Shown: piece after piece, positions 8,747 through 16,475 of the stretch
Numbering within the stretch: position 1 is the first letter of the stretch
Layout of the letters: each line of letters begins with the position of its first letter
Assembly (NCBI RefSeq): GCF_039545035.1
Contig: NZ_BAABRO010000012.1
Coordinates: forward strand, 1-64,000
From: Novipirellula caenicola
GTDB taxonomy: Bacteria > Planctomycetota > Planctomycetia > Pirellulales > Pirellulaceae
DNA: 64,000 nt
Direction of reading: 5' to 3'
Program-made: the position numbers and the translations under genes
The notes under the pieces: generated by a model
Seen by the model: the letters and a program-made list of their open reading frames with translations, nothing else
What the model was told of the DNA's origin: nothing
The model's database searches: none

Positions 8747-11700
8747 TCAGCAACTTCTTTATCAACCGTCCGGTCGCGGCGAACGTGATCGCGTTCATGA
8801 CGGTGATTCTGGGCATCGTCGGACTGGTCAATCTGCCCGTCGAACGCTATCCCAATATCACGCCCCCGACGATCCAAGTGACGGCGAGCTATCCCGGCGC
8901 GAGCGCGCAAGTGATGGCCGATACGGTTGCTGCGCCGCTAGAGCAACAGATCAACGGGGTCGAAAACATGTTGTACATGCAGTCGACCTCATCATCCAAC
9001 GGCAGCTATTCGTTGACGGTCACCTTCGAAGTCGGAACCGATCTCGAGGAAGCTCAGGTATTGGTGCAAAATCGTGTCGCGCTCGCCGAGCCGTTTCTGC
9101 CTGCGGATGTTCGTCAACAAGGCATCTCAGTCCGAAAACAATCGACGAACATCTTGTTGGTGGTCTCGCTTACGTCGCCCGACGACACGTTCGACAGTTT
9201 GTACCTTTCGAACTACGCCAACCTACGACTCAAAGACGAACTCAGCCGCGTCGAAGGGGTTGGCGACGTTACCGTCAGTGGCATCGGTGCGTACAGCATG
9301 CGTATCTGGGCCGACCCAACGAAAATGGATGCACGGGGATTAACCTTCACGGATCTGGTCAGCCAGCTGCAACAACAGAACGTGCAAGTCGCGGCGGGGC
9401 AGATCGCTCAACCGCCGCTGGATCAATCACAAGCGTTTCAGTACACGATGACGGCGCTCGGGCGATTGTCGGATCCGAAACAATTTGAAGACATCATTGT
9501 CAAAGTCGGAGACGACGGCAGTCTGACCTACTTGCGTGACGTCGCGCGCGTTGAACTGGGCGCACAAACCTACGACACGTTCGCGCAAAAAGGCGGAATC
9601 AGTTCTGCGAGTGTTCTGATTTACCAACTGCCTGGTGCAAACGCCTTGGATGTCGCCGAGGGCGTCAAGGAAGCCGTTGCGGATCTGTCCGAGTCGTTTC
9701 CCGCCGGATTGGAGTACGACATCCCCTTTGACACCACGATCTTTGTCTCTTCGGCGATACACGAAGTCTACAAGACGCTTTTCGAAGCGGGCGTTTTGGT
9801 GTTGATCGTGATCTTGGTGTTCCTGCAGAACTGGCGTGCCGTCTTGATCCCGGCGACAACCGTTCCGGTCACGATCATCGGCGCGTTTGCGATCATGCCG
9901 CTGCTGGGATTCTCGGTCAATCTGTTGACGTTGTTTGGGTTGGTCCTTGCGATCGGAATTGTGGTGGATGATGCGATCGTGATTGTCGAAAACGCGTCGC
10001 ATCATATCGAACGAGGCGAATCGCCCAAGGAAGCAACGATTCGCGCCATGAGCGAAGTCACCGGGCCGGTGATCGGGATCACTGCGGTGTTGATGGCGGT
10101 GTTCATCCCCACCGCATTTTTGGCGGGGATCACCGGCCAATTGTATCGACAATTCGCTCTGACCATCGCGGCCACTGCGTTTCTTAGCGCGGTTAACGCA
10201 TTGACGCTCAAGCCTGCTCAGTGTGCGTTGTGGCTGAAACCTGCCAAAGCGGAAAGCGAAAAGTTTTTTCTGTCGCGATGGTTCAATCGCGTATTCGGAT
10301 GGATCGAAGGTCTTTATGTCATCTGCGTGCGAGGTTTGATCCGGGTCTGGCCGGTGGTGATGCTGGCGTTTGTTTTGACCGTCGCAGGAACCGCGTGGTG
10401 GTATCAAAAGGTACCAACCGGTTTTCTGCCGACCGAGGACCAAGGCTATTTGATCACGGCGATCCAGTTGCCCGATGCGGCATCCCAAGACCGCACACGC
10501 GAAGTGGTCGAGCAGATGAACGCGATCCTCGCTGATCAACCCGGTGTGAAGACTTGGTTTACGCTCGGCGGAATGTCATTACTCGAAGGCAGCCAATCAT
10601 CCAACGCGGCGACGATGTTCATCGGTCTAAAGGACTGGGAAGAACGTACGACACCGGAACTGCAACAAGGACCACTGATTGGCCAAATCTCACAAAAATT
10701 TTCGGCGATCAAAGACGCTTTCATTTTGGTCATTCCGCCCCCGGCGATTCAAGGCTTGGGAACAAGCGGCGGATTCGAGATGCAGGTCGAGGACCGCGGC
10801 GGTGTTGGGTTGGATGAATTACAAAAGGCGGTCAACGATTTGCTGGCCAGCGCGGCACAACATCCGGAACTGCAACGCGTCAACTCGACTTTCCGGGCTG
10901 GTGTACCGCAGCTGTATGCGGACGTCGATCGCGCCCAAGTGCTGAGCATGCAAGTCCCACTGAGCGAGGTGTTCACGACGCTCCAAGCGGCACTCGGGTC
11001 TACTTACGTCAACGACTTTAACAAGTTCGGTCGCACCTATCGGGTCACGTTGCAAGCCGATGCCGAGTACCGAGACGAGGTCGACGACGTGCGTCGTTTG
11101 AACGTCCGTAACGCGCAAGGCGAAATGGTTTCGCTGGGCAGTTTGATACGGGTCGACGAGATTTCTGGACCGCAAATCATTCGTCGATTCAATCTGTATC
11201 CGGCAGCTAATGTGACCGGATCGGCAGCACCGGGAACGAGTTCGGGCGAAGCGTTGCAAACGATGGCCCGCTTGGCGAAAGACGCGTTTCCCGAATCAAT
11301 CGGATTCGATTGGAGCGGCGTTTCGCTGCAAGAGAGCCAAGCCAAAGGCGAAGAAGTCTACATCTTTGGATTGGCGGTATTGATTGTCTATTTGGTGTTG
11401 GCGTTTCTATACGAAAGCTGGGTACTGCCGTTTGCCGTGATCTTGGTCGTGCCGCTGGGATTACTGGGCACGGTCGCTGCGATCGCGATGATGGGGATGG
11501 ACAACAACACCTACGTGCAAATTGGCGTGGTCTTGATCATTGCGTTGGCCAGCAAGAATGCCATCTTGATCGTCGAGTTTGCTCGCGATTTGCGAATGCA
11601 GGGCAAATCGATTCGCGAGGCTGCAATCGCGGCATCACGGATGCGTTTTCGACCGATCTTGATGACTTCGTTCGCGTTCATCCTAGGCGTGTTGCCGTTG

Positions 11701-11886
11701 GTGTTCGCAACCGGAGCGGCGGCCGCGAGTCGTCGATCACTTGGAACCGCCGTTTGCGGCGGGATGGTCACCTCCACCGTGCTTGCGGTCTTCTTCACGC
11801 CAGTGTTCTACGTTGTATTCCAGTGGATCAGCGAATGGAGGCAACCTCCGGTAGCGAAACCCGAGCCCGTCGAATTGGTTTCGTGA
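8743..11886 (+). CDS. RND multidrug efflux permease, HAE1 family
   Basis: A 1047-residue inner-membrane proton/drug antiporter of the AcrB/MexB type. It begins with the typical SNFFINRPVAANVIA and has the usual 12-helix, two-large-loop pattern. The proton-relay aspartates are present in GIVVDDAIVIVENA (D409, D410). Other family blocks are YPGASAQVMADTVAAPLEQ and, near the end, ILMTSFAFILGVLPLV. The start is a GTG overlapping the adaptor stop. Together with the adaptor it should export hydrophobic or amphiphilic compounds under control of the divergent MarR-like repressor. Confidence 0.96.
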   Translation: MISNFFINRPVAANVIAFMTVILGIVGLVNLPVERYPNITPPTIQVTASYPGASAQVMADTVAAPLEQQINGVENMLYMQSTSSSNGSYSLTVTFEVGTDLEEAQVLVQNRVALAEPFLPADVRQQGISVRKQSTNILLVVSLTSPDDTFDSLYLSNYANLRLKDELSRVEGVGDVTVSGIGAYSMRIWADPTKMDARGLTFTDLVSQLQQQNVQVAAGQIAQPPLDQSQAFQYTMTALGRLSDPKQFEDIIVKVGDDGSLTYLRDVARVELGAQTYDTFAQKGGISSASVLIYQLPGANALDVAEGVKEAVADLSESFPAGLEYDIPFDTTIFVSSAIHEVYKTLFEAGVLVLIVILVFLQNWRAVLIPATTVPVTIIGAFAIMPLLGFSVNLLTLFGLVLAIGIVVDDAIVIVENASHHIERGESPKEATIRAMSEVTGPVIGITAVLMAVFIPTAFLAGITGQLYRQFALTIAATAFLSAVNALTLKPAQCALWLKPAKAESEKFFLSRWFNRVFGWIEGLYVICVRGLIRVWPVVMLAFVLTVAGTAWWYQKVPTGFLPTEDQGYLITAIQLPDAASQDRTREVVEQMNAILADQPGVKTWFTLGGMSLLEGSQSSNAATMFIGLKDWEERTTPELQQGPLIGQISQKFSAIKDAFILVIPPPAIQGLGTSGGFEMQVEDRGGVGLDELQKAVNDLLASAAQHPELQRVNSTFRAGVPQLYADVDRAQVLSMQVPLSEVFTTLQAALGSTYVNDFNKFGRTYRVTLQADAEYRDEVDDVRRLNVRNAQGEMVSLGSLIRVDEISGPQIIRRFNLYPAANVTGSAAPGTSSGEALQTMARLAKDAFPESIGFDWSGVSLQESQAKGEEVYIFGLAVLIVYLVLAFLYESWVLPFAVILVVPLGLLGTVAAIAMMGMDNNTYVQIGVVLIIALASKNAILIVEFARDLRMQGKSIREAAIAASRMRFRPILMTSFAFILGVLPLVFATGAAAASRRSLGTAVCGGMVTSTVLAVFFTPVFYVVFQWISEWRQPPVAKPEPVELVS

Positions 11887-11950
11887 TAGGACGCCGCGTG
11901 AGCCAAGCCAATTAACGCAGTGAAGCATCTCGCAAGTGGAAATCGTTAAC

Positions 11951-12070
11951 GGCTCGTTGTTTTAGTCGTACGATGGACTTCCTAGTCCGTCGAATACACC
12001 ATTGACGGACTAGAAAGTCTATCATACACCTCTTGCCGCAGGAAACTTCATTAAATCAACCAACCGTCAA
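11951..12070 (+). mobile_element. MITE-like element A, copy 1
   Basis: About 120 bp, present in inverted orientation at 14662-14779 with most positions conserved, including GTCGTACGATGGACTTCCTA, GTCCGTCGAATAC and CTTGCCGCAGGAAACTTCAT. The centre can fold into a hairpin (GGACTTCCTAGTCCGTC against GACGGACTAGAAAGTC). The ends resemble CGGCTTGTTG...AATCAACAAGCCG, clearest in copy 2. No coding capacity. Confidence 0.7.
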
Positions 12071-12190
12071 GCGGATTGTTGATTCAATCCAAATGCAAAT
12101 CGCTCTGGTGAGCCGTGGGTCGTTAGGCACCGGGTAGCACGTGGAACGGTGCCGGTGACACGTCGCGGCTCAATCGATCAACAAGCCGTC
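12071..12190 (+). mobile_element. MITE-like element B, copy 1
   Basis: About 120 bp. It begins CGGATTGTTGATTCAATCC and ends ATCGATCAACAAGCCG, so the ends are inverted repeats of CGGCTTGTTGATT. Internal blocks AAATGCAAATCGC, GAGCCGTGGG, GCACCGGGT and CGTCGCGGCTCAA recur in copies at 14354-14618 (interrupted), 34214-34330 and, as a fragment, 22711-22749. Confidence 0.7.
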
Positions 12191-12240
12191 TGAGTCTTCC
12201 GCAACGCTAAAGCTGAAACAACTTTACCTGAAAGAATGCC

Positions 12241-13032
12241 TCACAGCGTTTCGACGTGTTCTGCGAGTTCGCTGTTGAGCGTCATCTGCGGAATTTCGGA
12301 ATGCGGATCCATGAATCGGCGATGGTCATCGTAGCGAACCAAATACCAACCTGACCCGATCGCGGTCACCGCCTGCATTTGATGAGGATCTGCCAATCCG
12401 CCAGTGAACGACGCAGGGCGACTTTGCGGAGGATGCCATTCCACCCAGTCGCCTCCATCGGATCCCGTCAATTGCAACTTGATCGAGCCAGAGCTTCCTC
12501 GCTCGACCGCACTGACGTAGACCCGATCGTCGACTAACCACGGTGAATGCAACAGAACCAACGTGGTGGGGTTACCAAACGGGTATGCCATAAAGGGACC
12601 GATCGTCGACAGCTCGCCATCACGGGTTGGCCAAGCTTTACGCAGCGGTGCAGCGACCGCCTCGAGTTCATCAACACGCCAGGCAAAGCGAATCCGTTTG
12701 CCCTGCCACGCGATCGCGTCGTGATGAATGCCAAGCGAACACCATCCCGCCACAATCGCGGTCATCGCCAACAATGATCGTAGCGAGCGTGAGCGAACGT
12801 TGCCTCCGCAACGCGAAAACATCGCAGCAAACATCGCCATCAAACTTGAAGACGCCACCAGACTTGCCATCAAAAATAGCAACGTGCGTCCCCAGCCAAC
12901 CTGCGAGACCAAATGCTCGGGCGCGGACCATGCGTAGTGGAGCGTGGTTTCAAATTTCGGATCGGCCACAGCCCAAACGCCAGCCGCTACCAGCGTTCCG
13001 ATATGAATGACCCAGATACGATTCCAGCTCAT
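12241..13032 (-). CDS. hypothetical membrane protein
   Basis: A 263-residue protein of no family I recognise. Three hydrophobic segments are visible (about 5-23, 45-72 and 88-105), followed by a soluble C-terminal half of roughly 150 residues with alternating hydrophobic residues, probably periplasmic beta structure. The ATG at 13032 follows GAGACGGGA; upstream GTG and TTG codons would extend it by 10-12 residues. It begins 26 bp after the squalene-cyclase-repeat gene in the same direction, so the two are probably one transcription unit. Repeats bracket the pair. Confidence 0.7.
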   Translation of the reverse strand: MSWNRIWVIHIGTLVAAGVWAVADPKFETTLHYAWSAPEHLVSQVGWGRTLLFLMASLVASSSLMAMFAAMFSRCGGNVRSRSLRSLLAMTAIVAGWCSLGIHHDAIAWQGKRIRFAWRVDELEAVAAPLRKAWPTRDGELSTIGPFMAYPFGNPTTLVLLHSPWLVDDRVYVSAVERGSSGSIKLQLTGSDGGDWVEWHPPQSRPASFTGGLADPHQMQAVTAIGSGWYLVRYDDHRRFMDPHSEIPQMTLNSELAEHVETL

Positions 13033-13058
13033 TCCCGTCTCAGTTTCGCGATCGTGAC

Positions 13059-14195
13059 TCACTTGCAATACGCCAATGACATTAGTGCAAAACTGGTCGC
13101 TAGATTTTTGTCATTCTCGAACCAGCGTCGATTGTCATTCGACCACGAACCGTCAGCGTTTTGGCGGCTGGCCAGCTCCTCCACTAAGTCCGCCTTCCAA
13201 TCATGCTTTGTTCCGTCAGCAGCATCGACCGTCTTCAGCCCGGCAGCACTCAGTGCCGCTGCGAACGTGTGGTAGTAGTAATACAATCCCGCCGACCCCA
13301 TACCGGGGTTGTTGTCGACGTCATAGTGCGTGGCAATCCACTGAAGCGCCGCTTTGACACGAGGATCCGTTGGGGTCAGCCCGGCAAAGATCATGCTTTT
13401 GAGTCCCGTGTAGCCCATCGAGCCGTAGCTTCGCAAACCGCCGTTGGCGGTGTAGCGTTCATCGGAGGTGCTCGGATCAATCTTGGTGGTGGGGATCTCG
13501 TAATAGAAACCACCGTCGTCAACCTTCGCAGCAAACGGGGTATCGTTGAACTTGCTGTCCAGGTTCTGACATCGCGACACAAACGCAAGCGCCCGCTGAA
13601 TCGCAGGATCCTCGGGTCCCGACTCGGTCGCACGAAGCGTCTCGATAAAGTAGCCGGTGTTGGACAAATCGGGTCGTCCTTCGCCACCGTACCCGACGCC
13701 TCCGTACCAAGGATCCGAGGGGTCACGTTTCCCCTGACCGTACTGGATCCCGGTGACAAACGCTTTGGCGCGTTTGAGCGTTTCGTTATATTGTCCCGAC
13801 TTGTTTGCTTCGGCGAGGCAAACCATCGCGACGCACGTTTCATAATTGCGCAGCCGGCCGTTGCCGTAGATGCCGCCGTCGGGTTTGACGAAGCTTTCGA
13901 GTGCTTTGAGCCCCTGGGCAACCATCGGGTCGTCGATCCCCCGCCCATTGCGAAGCGCCGATGTGATCGCCAACGCGGTCACGCCGGGCCCCACTTTTTC
14001 TGAAAACGTTCCCGAGTCGGATTGCCCTTGCTTTGCTAGAAACGCGAGCCCTTTGGCGACAATTTCTTGACGCAGCGTTTCGGTTTGGGAAGCGGATGGC
14101 GATTCCTCGGCAAAGACGGGAGCGAAGCATAGGCTGGCAGCGGCCGCGGTCACAAAAATCCGTCGGCCAAGGTGGAATTTCCATCGGTGATTCAT
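13059..14195 (-). CDS. exported prenyltransferase/squalene-oxidase repeat protein
   Basis: A 378-residue protein with a signal peptide (about 1-29, ending PVFA-EE). The rest is alpha-alpha-barrel repeats of the terpene cyclase/prenyltransferase type: KGLAFLAKQGQSDSGTF, ALESFVKPDGGIYGNGRLRN, ASRQNADGSWSNDNRRW. The canonical cyclase acid motif DxDD is not seen. Planctomycetes encode many such secreted repeat proteins, which are unlikely to be real cyclases; binding or scaffold roles are possible. The ATG at 14195 gives a complete signal peptide. It is upstream of, and probably co-transcribed with, the membrane protein gene. Confidence 0.85.
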   Translation of the reverse strand: MNHRWKFHLGRRIFVTAAAASLCFAPVFAEESPSASQTETLRQEIVAKGLAFLAKQGQSDSGTFSEKVGPGVTALAITSALRNGRGIDDPMVAQGLKALESFVKPDGGIYGNGRLRNYETCVAMVCLAEANKSGQYNETLKRAKAFVTGIQYGQGKRDPSDPWYGGVGYGGEGRPDLSNTGYFIETLRATESGPEDPAIQRALAFVSRCQNLDSKFNDTPFAAKVDDGGFYYEIPTTKIDPSTSDERYTANGGLRSYGSMGYTGLKSMIFAGLTPTDPRVKAALQWIATHYDVDNNPGMGSAGLYYYYHTFAAALSAAGLKTVDAADGTKHDWKADLVEELASRQNADGSWSNDNRRWFENDKNLATSFALMSLAYCK

Positions 14196-14353
14196 CTACG
14201 GTCTCCAAAAAACACGCGTTTTGCCGCGTCTACGAACGCAGCACGTTTGACAAGCCATAGAAACGCAAGCGGCGCGCCATGGATAAATTTCGACCGAGCC
14301 AGGATGTGGACGCGCGCCGCTACGAAAAGGAATTCTTAAGCGAGACTCGCTAA

Positions 14354-14618
14354 CGGCATGTTGATCTAATCCCAATGCGAATCGCACCGCTGAGCCGTGG
14401 GACGTTAGACCAATGCCATCTACTTTCGCACTAAGTGGGTGTTTTTTCTAGCGGTGCGGCGCGATCCGCCCGGTCAACATCGAACGTTTCACTTGCTGTA
14501 ACCGGACGGCCCGCGCCCCGAGCGTTACCCAAACTTGATGACATTGGCCGTCAGGCACCGGGTCGTGCGTGGTACCCGGCCGCTGACGCGCGAGCGGCTC
14601 AAGACATCAACAAGCCGC
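14354..14618 (+). mobile_element. MITE-like element B, copy 2, interrupted by an insertion
   Basis: The left part (14354-14408: TGTTGATCTAATCCCAATGC ... GAGCCGTGGGACGTTAG) and the right part (14549-14618: CGTCAGGCACCGGGTCG ... ATCAACAAGCCG) align with the two halves of B1. The 140 bp between them (14409-14548) are absent from B1 and B3. Confidence 0.65.
14409..14548. mobile_element. 140-bp insertion with terminal inverted repeats, containing repeat C
   Basis: The ends are ACCAATGCCATC (14409-14420) and GATGACATTGGC (14537-14548), an inverted repeat matching at 10 of 12 positions. The insertion is flanked by CGTTAG (14403-14408) and CGTCAG (14549-14554), which look like a slightly diverged 6-bp target duplication. 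The core (14449-14526) is a copy of repeat family C. It has no coding capacity. Confidence 0.6.
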
Positions 14619-14661
14619 TTACGAGATTTGGCTGGCGTGCGTGTATCGATCGAAAGTCATG

Positions 14662-14779
14662 ACGGCTTGTTGATTTAATGAAGTTTCCTGCGGCAAGGGG
14701 TGTGCATGGACTTTCTAGTCCGCCAATGGCGTATTCGACGGACTAGGAAGTCCATCGTACGACGAAAACAACAAGCCGC
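14662..14779 (-). mobile_element. MITE-like element A, copy 2 (inverted)
   Basis: The reverse complement of element A1 at 11951-12070. Its ends, CGGCTTGTTGATTTAATG on one side and AAAACAACAAGCCG on the other, form a clear terminal inverted repeat of about 13 bp. With A1 it brackets the two-gene unit at 12241-14195. Confidence 0.7.
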
Positions 14780-15137
14780 CCGCGACTTCCGCTACGCTAG
14801 GAGGGCGGGCAACGCCCACGGCTCCGTCCGCCCGGCGAAGGTCGAGCAGACGCGCGACTTTTTCTCAGCACGGTGCATATTTTTCCAGCAACCGTGGGCG
14901 ACTTCACTTGCAACCCCGCGAACCATCCCCCCCAGGTCACCGCGTGTATCTGGCTGTGAGGATGAGCGTTAACGCCGCAGAACACGCCTCCGACACCGCG
15001 ATTCAGACCATTCGTTTCCCTAAAACGACGGATCTTCTCGTAAATCGTCTCACGCGAAAATGTTTGGAACAACGTTTGCTTAACTCTGCAGCCAATCCCA
15101 AACGTTGTCATGTGCCCCTAATCTGAAGGAAACAATT

Positions 15138-15308
15138 GTGGCGATTGCAATGAGAAACGGTGAGGTGACGATCCAAACCAATCATGGTCTTGTCTTCAAA
15201 GTGGTCGTTCCCACGACGGACTCAAAACGGCAAAGTAAAGAGGGAACATCCGGCGTGTGCCAACAACAGGGGACCGAGCCCACTGCTTCCGCGGAAGTTC
15301 AACACTAG
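15138..15308 (+). CDS. small hypothetical protein (56 residues)
   Basis: A 56-residue frame starting with GTG, 9 bases after AAGGA, a good ribosome site in this window. The first half reads MAIAMRNGEVTIQTNHGLVF and looks like a beta-rich start; the last 25 residues are polar and low in complexity. I recognise no family. It is isolated, with a reverse-strand SET-domain gene downstream. The ribosome site is the main support, so this is tentative. Confidence 0.35.
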   Translation: MAIAMRNGEVTIQTNHGLVFKVVVPTTDSKRQSKEGTSGVCQQQGTEPTASAEVQH

Positions 15309-15322
15309 TCGCAATCGATTCG

Positions 15323-15382
15323 CGATCGACCGATGCCCGAGCCGATCGACCGATACGTGAGCCGATCACTCGATGTGTGATC
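15323..15382. repeat. three tandem copies of a 20-bp unit
   Basis: CGATCGACCGATGCCCGAGC (15323-15342), CGATCGACCGATACGTGAGC (15343-15362) and CGATCACTCGATGTGTGATC (15363-15382). The first two differ at three positions and the third is more diverged. It lies between the small ORF and the SET-domain gene. Confidence 0.75.
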
Positions 15383-15542
15383 GGCAACGTCGTGAAGCGT
15401 GTAATCTCGTAGCGACCTTCGCCAGAAGGTGGTGGTACGGATCCGCCAAGCATCCGTCCACGCGTTGGGGAGCGTTGCCACGAAACGCAATGCCACAAAA
15501 TTGCTGCGTGTCGCTAGCGGCACCGCGATCCCGAACGATCGC

Positions 15543-16049
15543 TTACTTCTTCTTTTCTTTCTTGTTGGGTTTCCCCATCTTGTGGACGGCGTGCGCCGCG
15601 ACGACCCAACCACGGCAATTCAAGGCACCACAGCGGCATTGAGGGGTACCTTCGTGAGGTTCCCATTGATAGTCGAACACGATCTCGGACTCGGGTTCGA
15701 TATTACAGATCGCAACCAACCCAAGCGAGTATTTGGTCAGCTGTACCAATTCCGAATTCGGGCTGCAGCTATGATTCAAAAACGCGGCAGGGATGGTGGG
15801 CTCGAGATACCAATTCTCGTTCAACTCCATCACGTAGTTTGAACCATGATAGTTCTCATGAGACAGCAGCTGTCCGGTGACTTCGAACACCAATTCTCCG
15901 GGCAGGAATTGACGTACCGCATAGACGCCAAGGCCATATTTGCCCTTGCGAACTTCGACATCGTCGTCGTGATAACATCGGTAGCCGTGAAGCTCGTCCA
16001 CTTTTTTCTGTAGCTTCTCGCGACGTTTCTTAGCGGATTTCTTTTTCAT
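15543..16049 (-). CDS. SET-domain protein lysine methyltransferase-like
   Basis: A 168-residue protein with a complete small SET domain: KYGLGVYAVRQFLPGELVFE, then FLNHSCSPNSEL (N92-N98, S-adenosylmethionine pocket) and IVFDYQWEP (Y127, the catalytic tyrosine position), and a post-SET zinc cluster CRCGALNCRGW (C138, C140, C145). The N-terminus (KKKSAKKRREKLQKK) and C-terminus (KKEKKK) are very basic, suggesting nucleic-acid or acidic-protein binding. The ATG at 16049 is preferred over a TTG three codons earlier. Such proteins are typical of eukaryotes but occur sporadically in bacteria; the substrate is unknown. It is monocistronic. Confidence 0.88.
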   Translation of the reverse strand: MKKKSAKKRREKLQKKVDELHGYRCYHDDDVEVRKGKYGLGVYAVRQFLPGELVFEVTGQLLSHENYHGSNYVMELNENWYLEPTIPAAFLNHSCSPNSELVQLTKYSLGLVAICNIEPESEIVFDYQWEPHEGTPQCRCGALNCRGWVVAAHAVHKMGKPNKKEKKK

Positions 16050-16475
16050 TTTGCACAAGGTTGCGAATTTCAGATGGCGGAGCCAGGTGGTAAGGTTCTC
16101 TGCGTTGCTTGGCTGTCCATCGCGGATGCACGCAAAAAGTATCGTTACGCTAATTAGCCGCCAAGATTAAAACAGTCTTACCTGCGGGGATAGTGGGTGA
16201 GCGACACCAAGCACGAACGGTTGGTGCGAGTCGTATCGAAAAAGACACTTCGGCAACGCCCCGCTGCCACGATCGCAGCAACATGGTTCAAAGCATCCGG
16301 CGTCATCGCATTGCCGCTTGCGAGTTTGGCCCTGGCGAACCGGTTGCAAGTTTCACTCACGTTGCGGTGTTGCGTGTGGTATAATCTCACCCCCTCACTC
16401 TCCCCTTCCAATCGACGATTTCGATTCGACGATCTCGATTCGACTCGAACGCGATCATCCCCACCCGATCACGAC
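16050..16475. promoter_or_regulatory. upstream region of the 1531-residue protein gene with a -10-like box and pyrimidine tract
   Basis: TATAAT at 16380-16385 is followed directly by a C/T-rich tract (16386-16409) about 70 bp before the start codon. No consistent -35 box is visible. Similar C/T-rich leaders precede several other secreted-protein genes here. The rest of the stretch shows no gene. Confidence 0.35.

Larger units (their letters stand above)
11887..12240. other. intergenic stretch with two adjacent MITE-like elements
   Basis: No gene is visible. The spacer between the RND pump and the reverse-strand membrane gene is mostly taken up by repeat element A1 (11951-12070) and element B1 (12071-12190), which abut. 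Confidence 0.7.
14196..15137. other. 942-bp gene-free stretch built of nested repeats
   Basis: No gene is supported. The stretch holds a hairpin with 10-bp arms AGCGGCGCGC/GCGCGCCGCT (14268-14321), element B2 split by a 140-bp insertion (14354-14618), and element A2 (14662-14779). From 14780 to 15137 I see only GC-rich non-repetitive sequence ahead of a small ORF. Confidence 0.65.

Noticed and set aside
9427-10539. 370-codon reverse-strand open frame inside the RND pump gene
   Set aside because: The forward strand carries a clear HAE1 permease with conserved aspartates; the reverse frame is a charged, repeat-like shadow with no family motif.
14797-15111. 104-codon reverse frame upstream of the small ORF
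   Set aside because: No motif or ribosome site; it runs into the GC-rich sequence flanking element A2.
15323-15382. Possible CRISPR-like array
   Set aside because: The three 20-bp units are directly adjacent with no spacers, so this is a simple tandem repeat.
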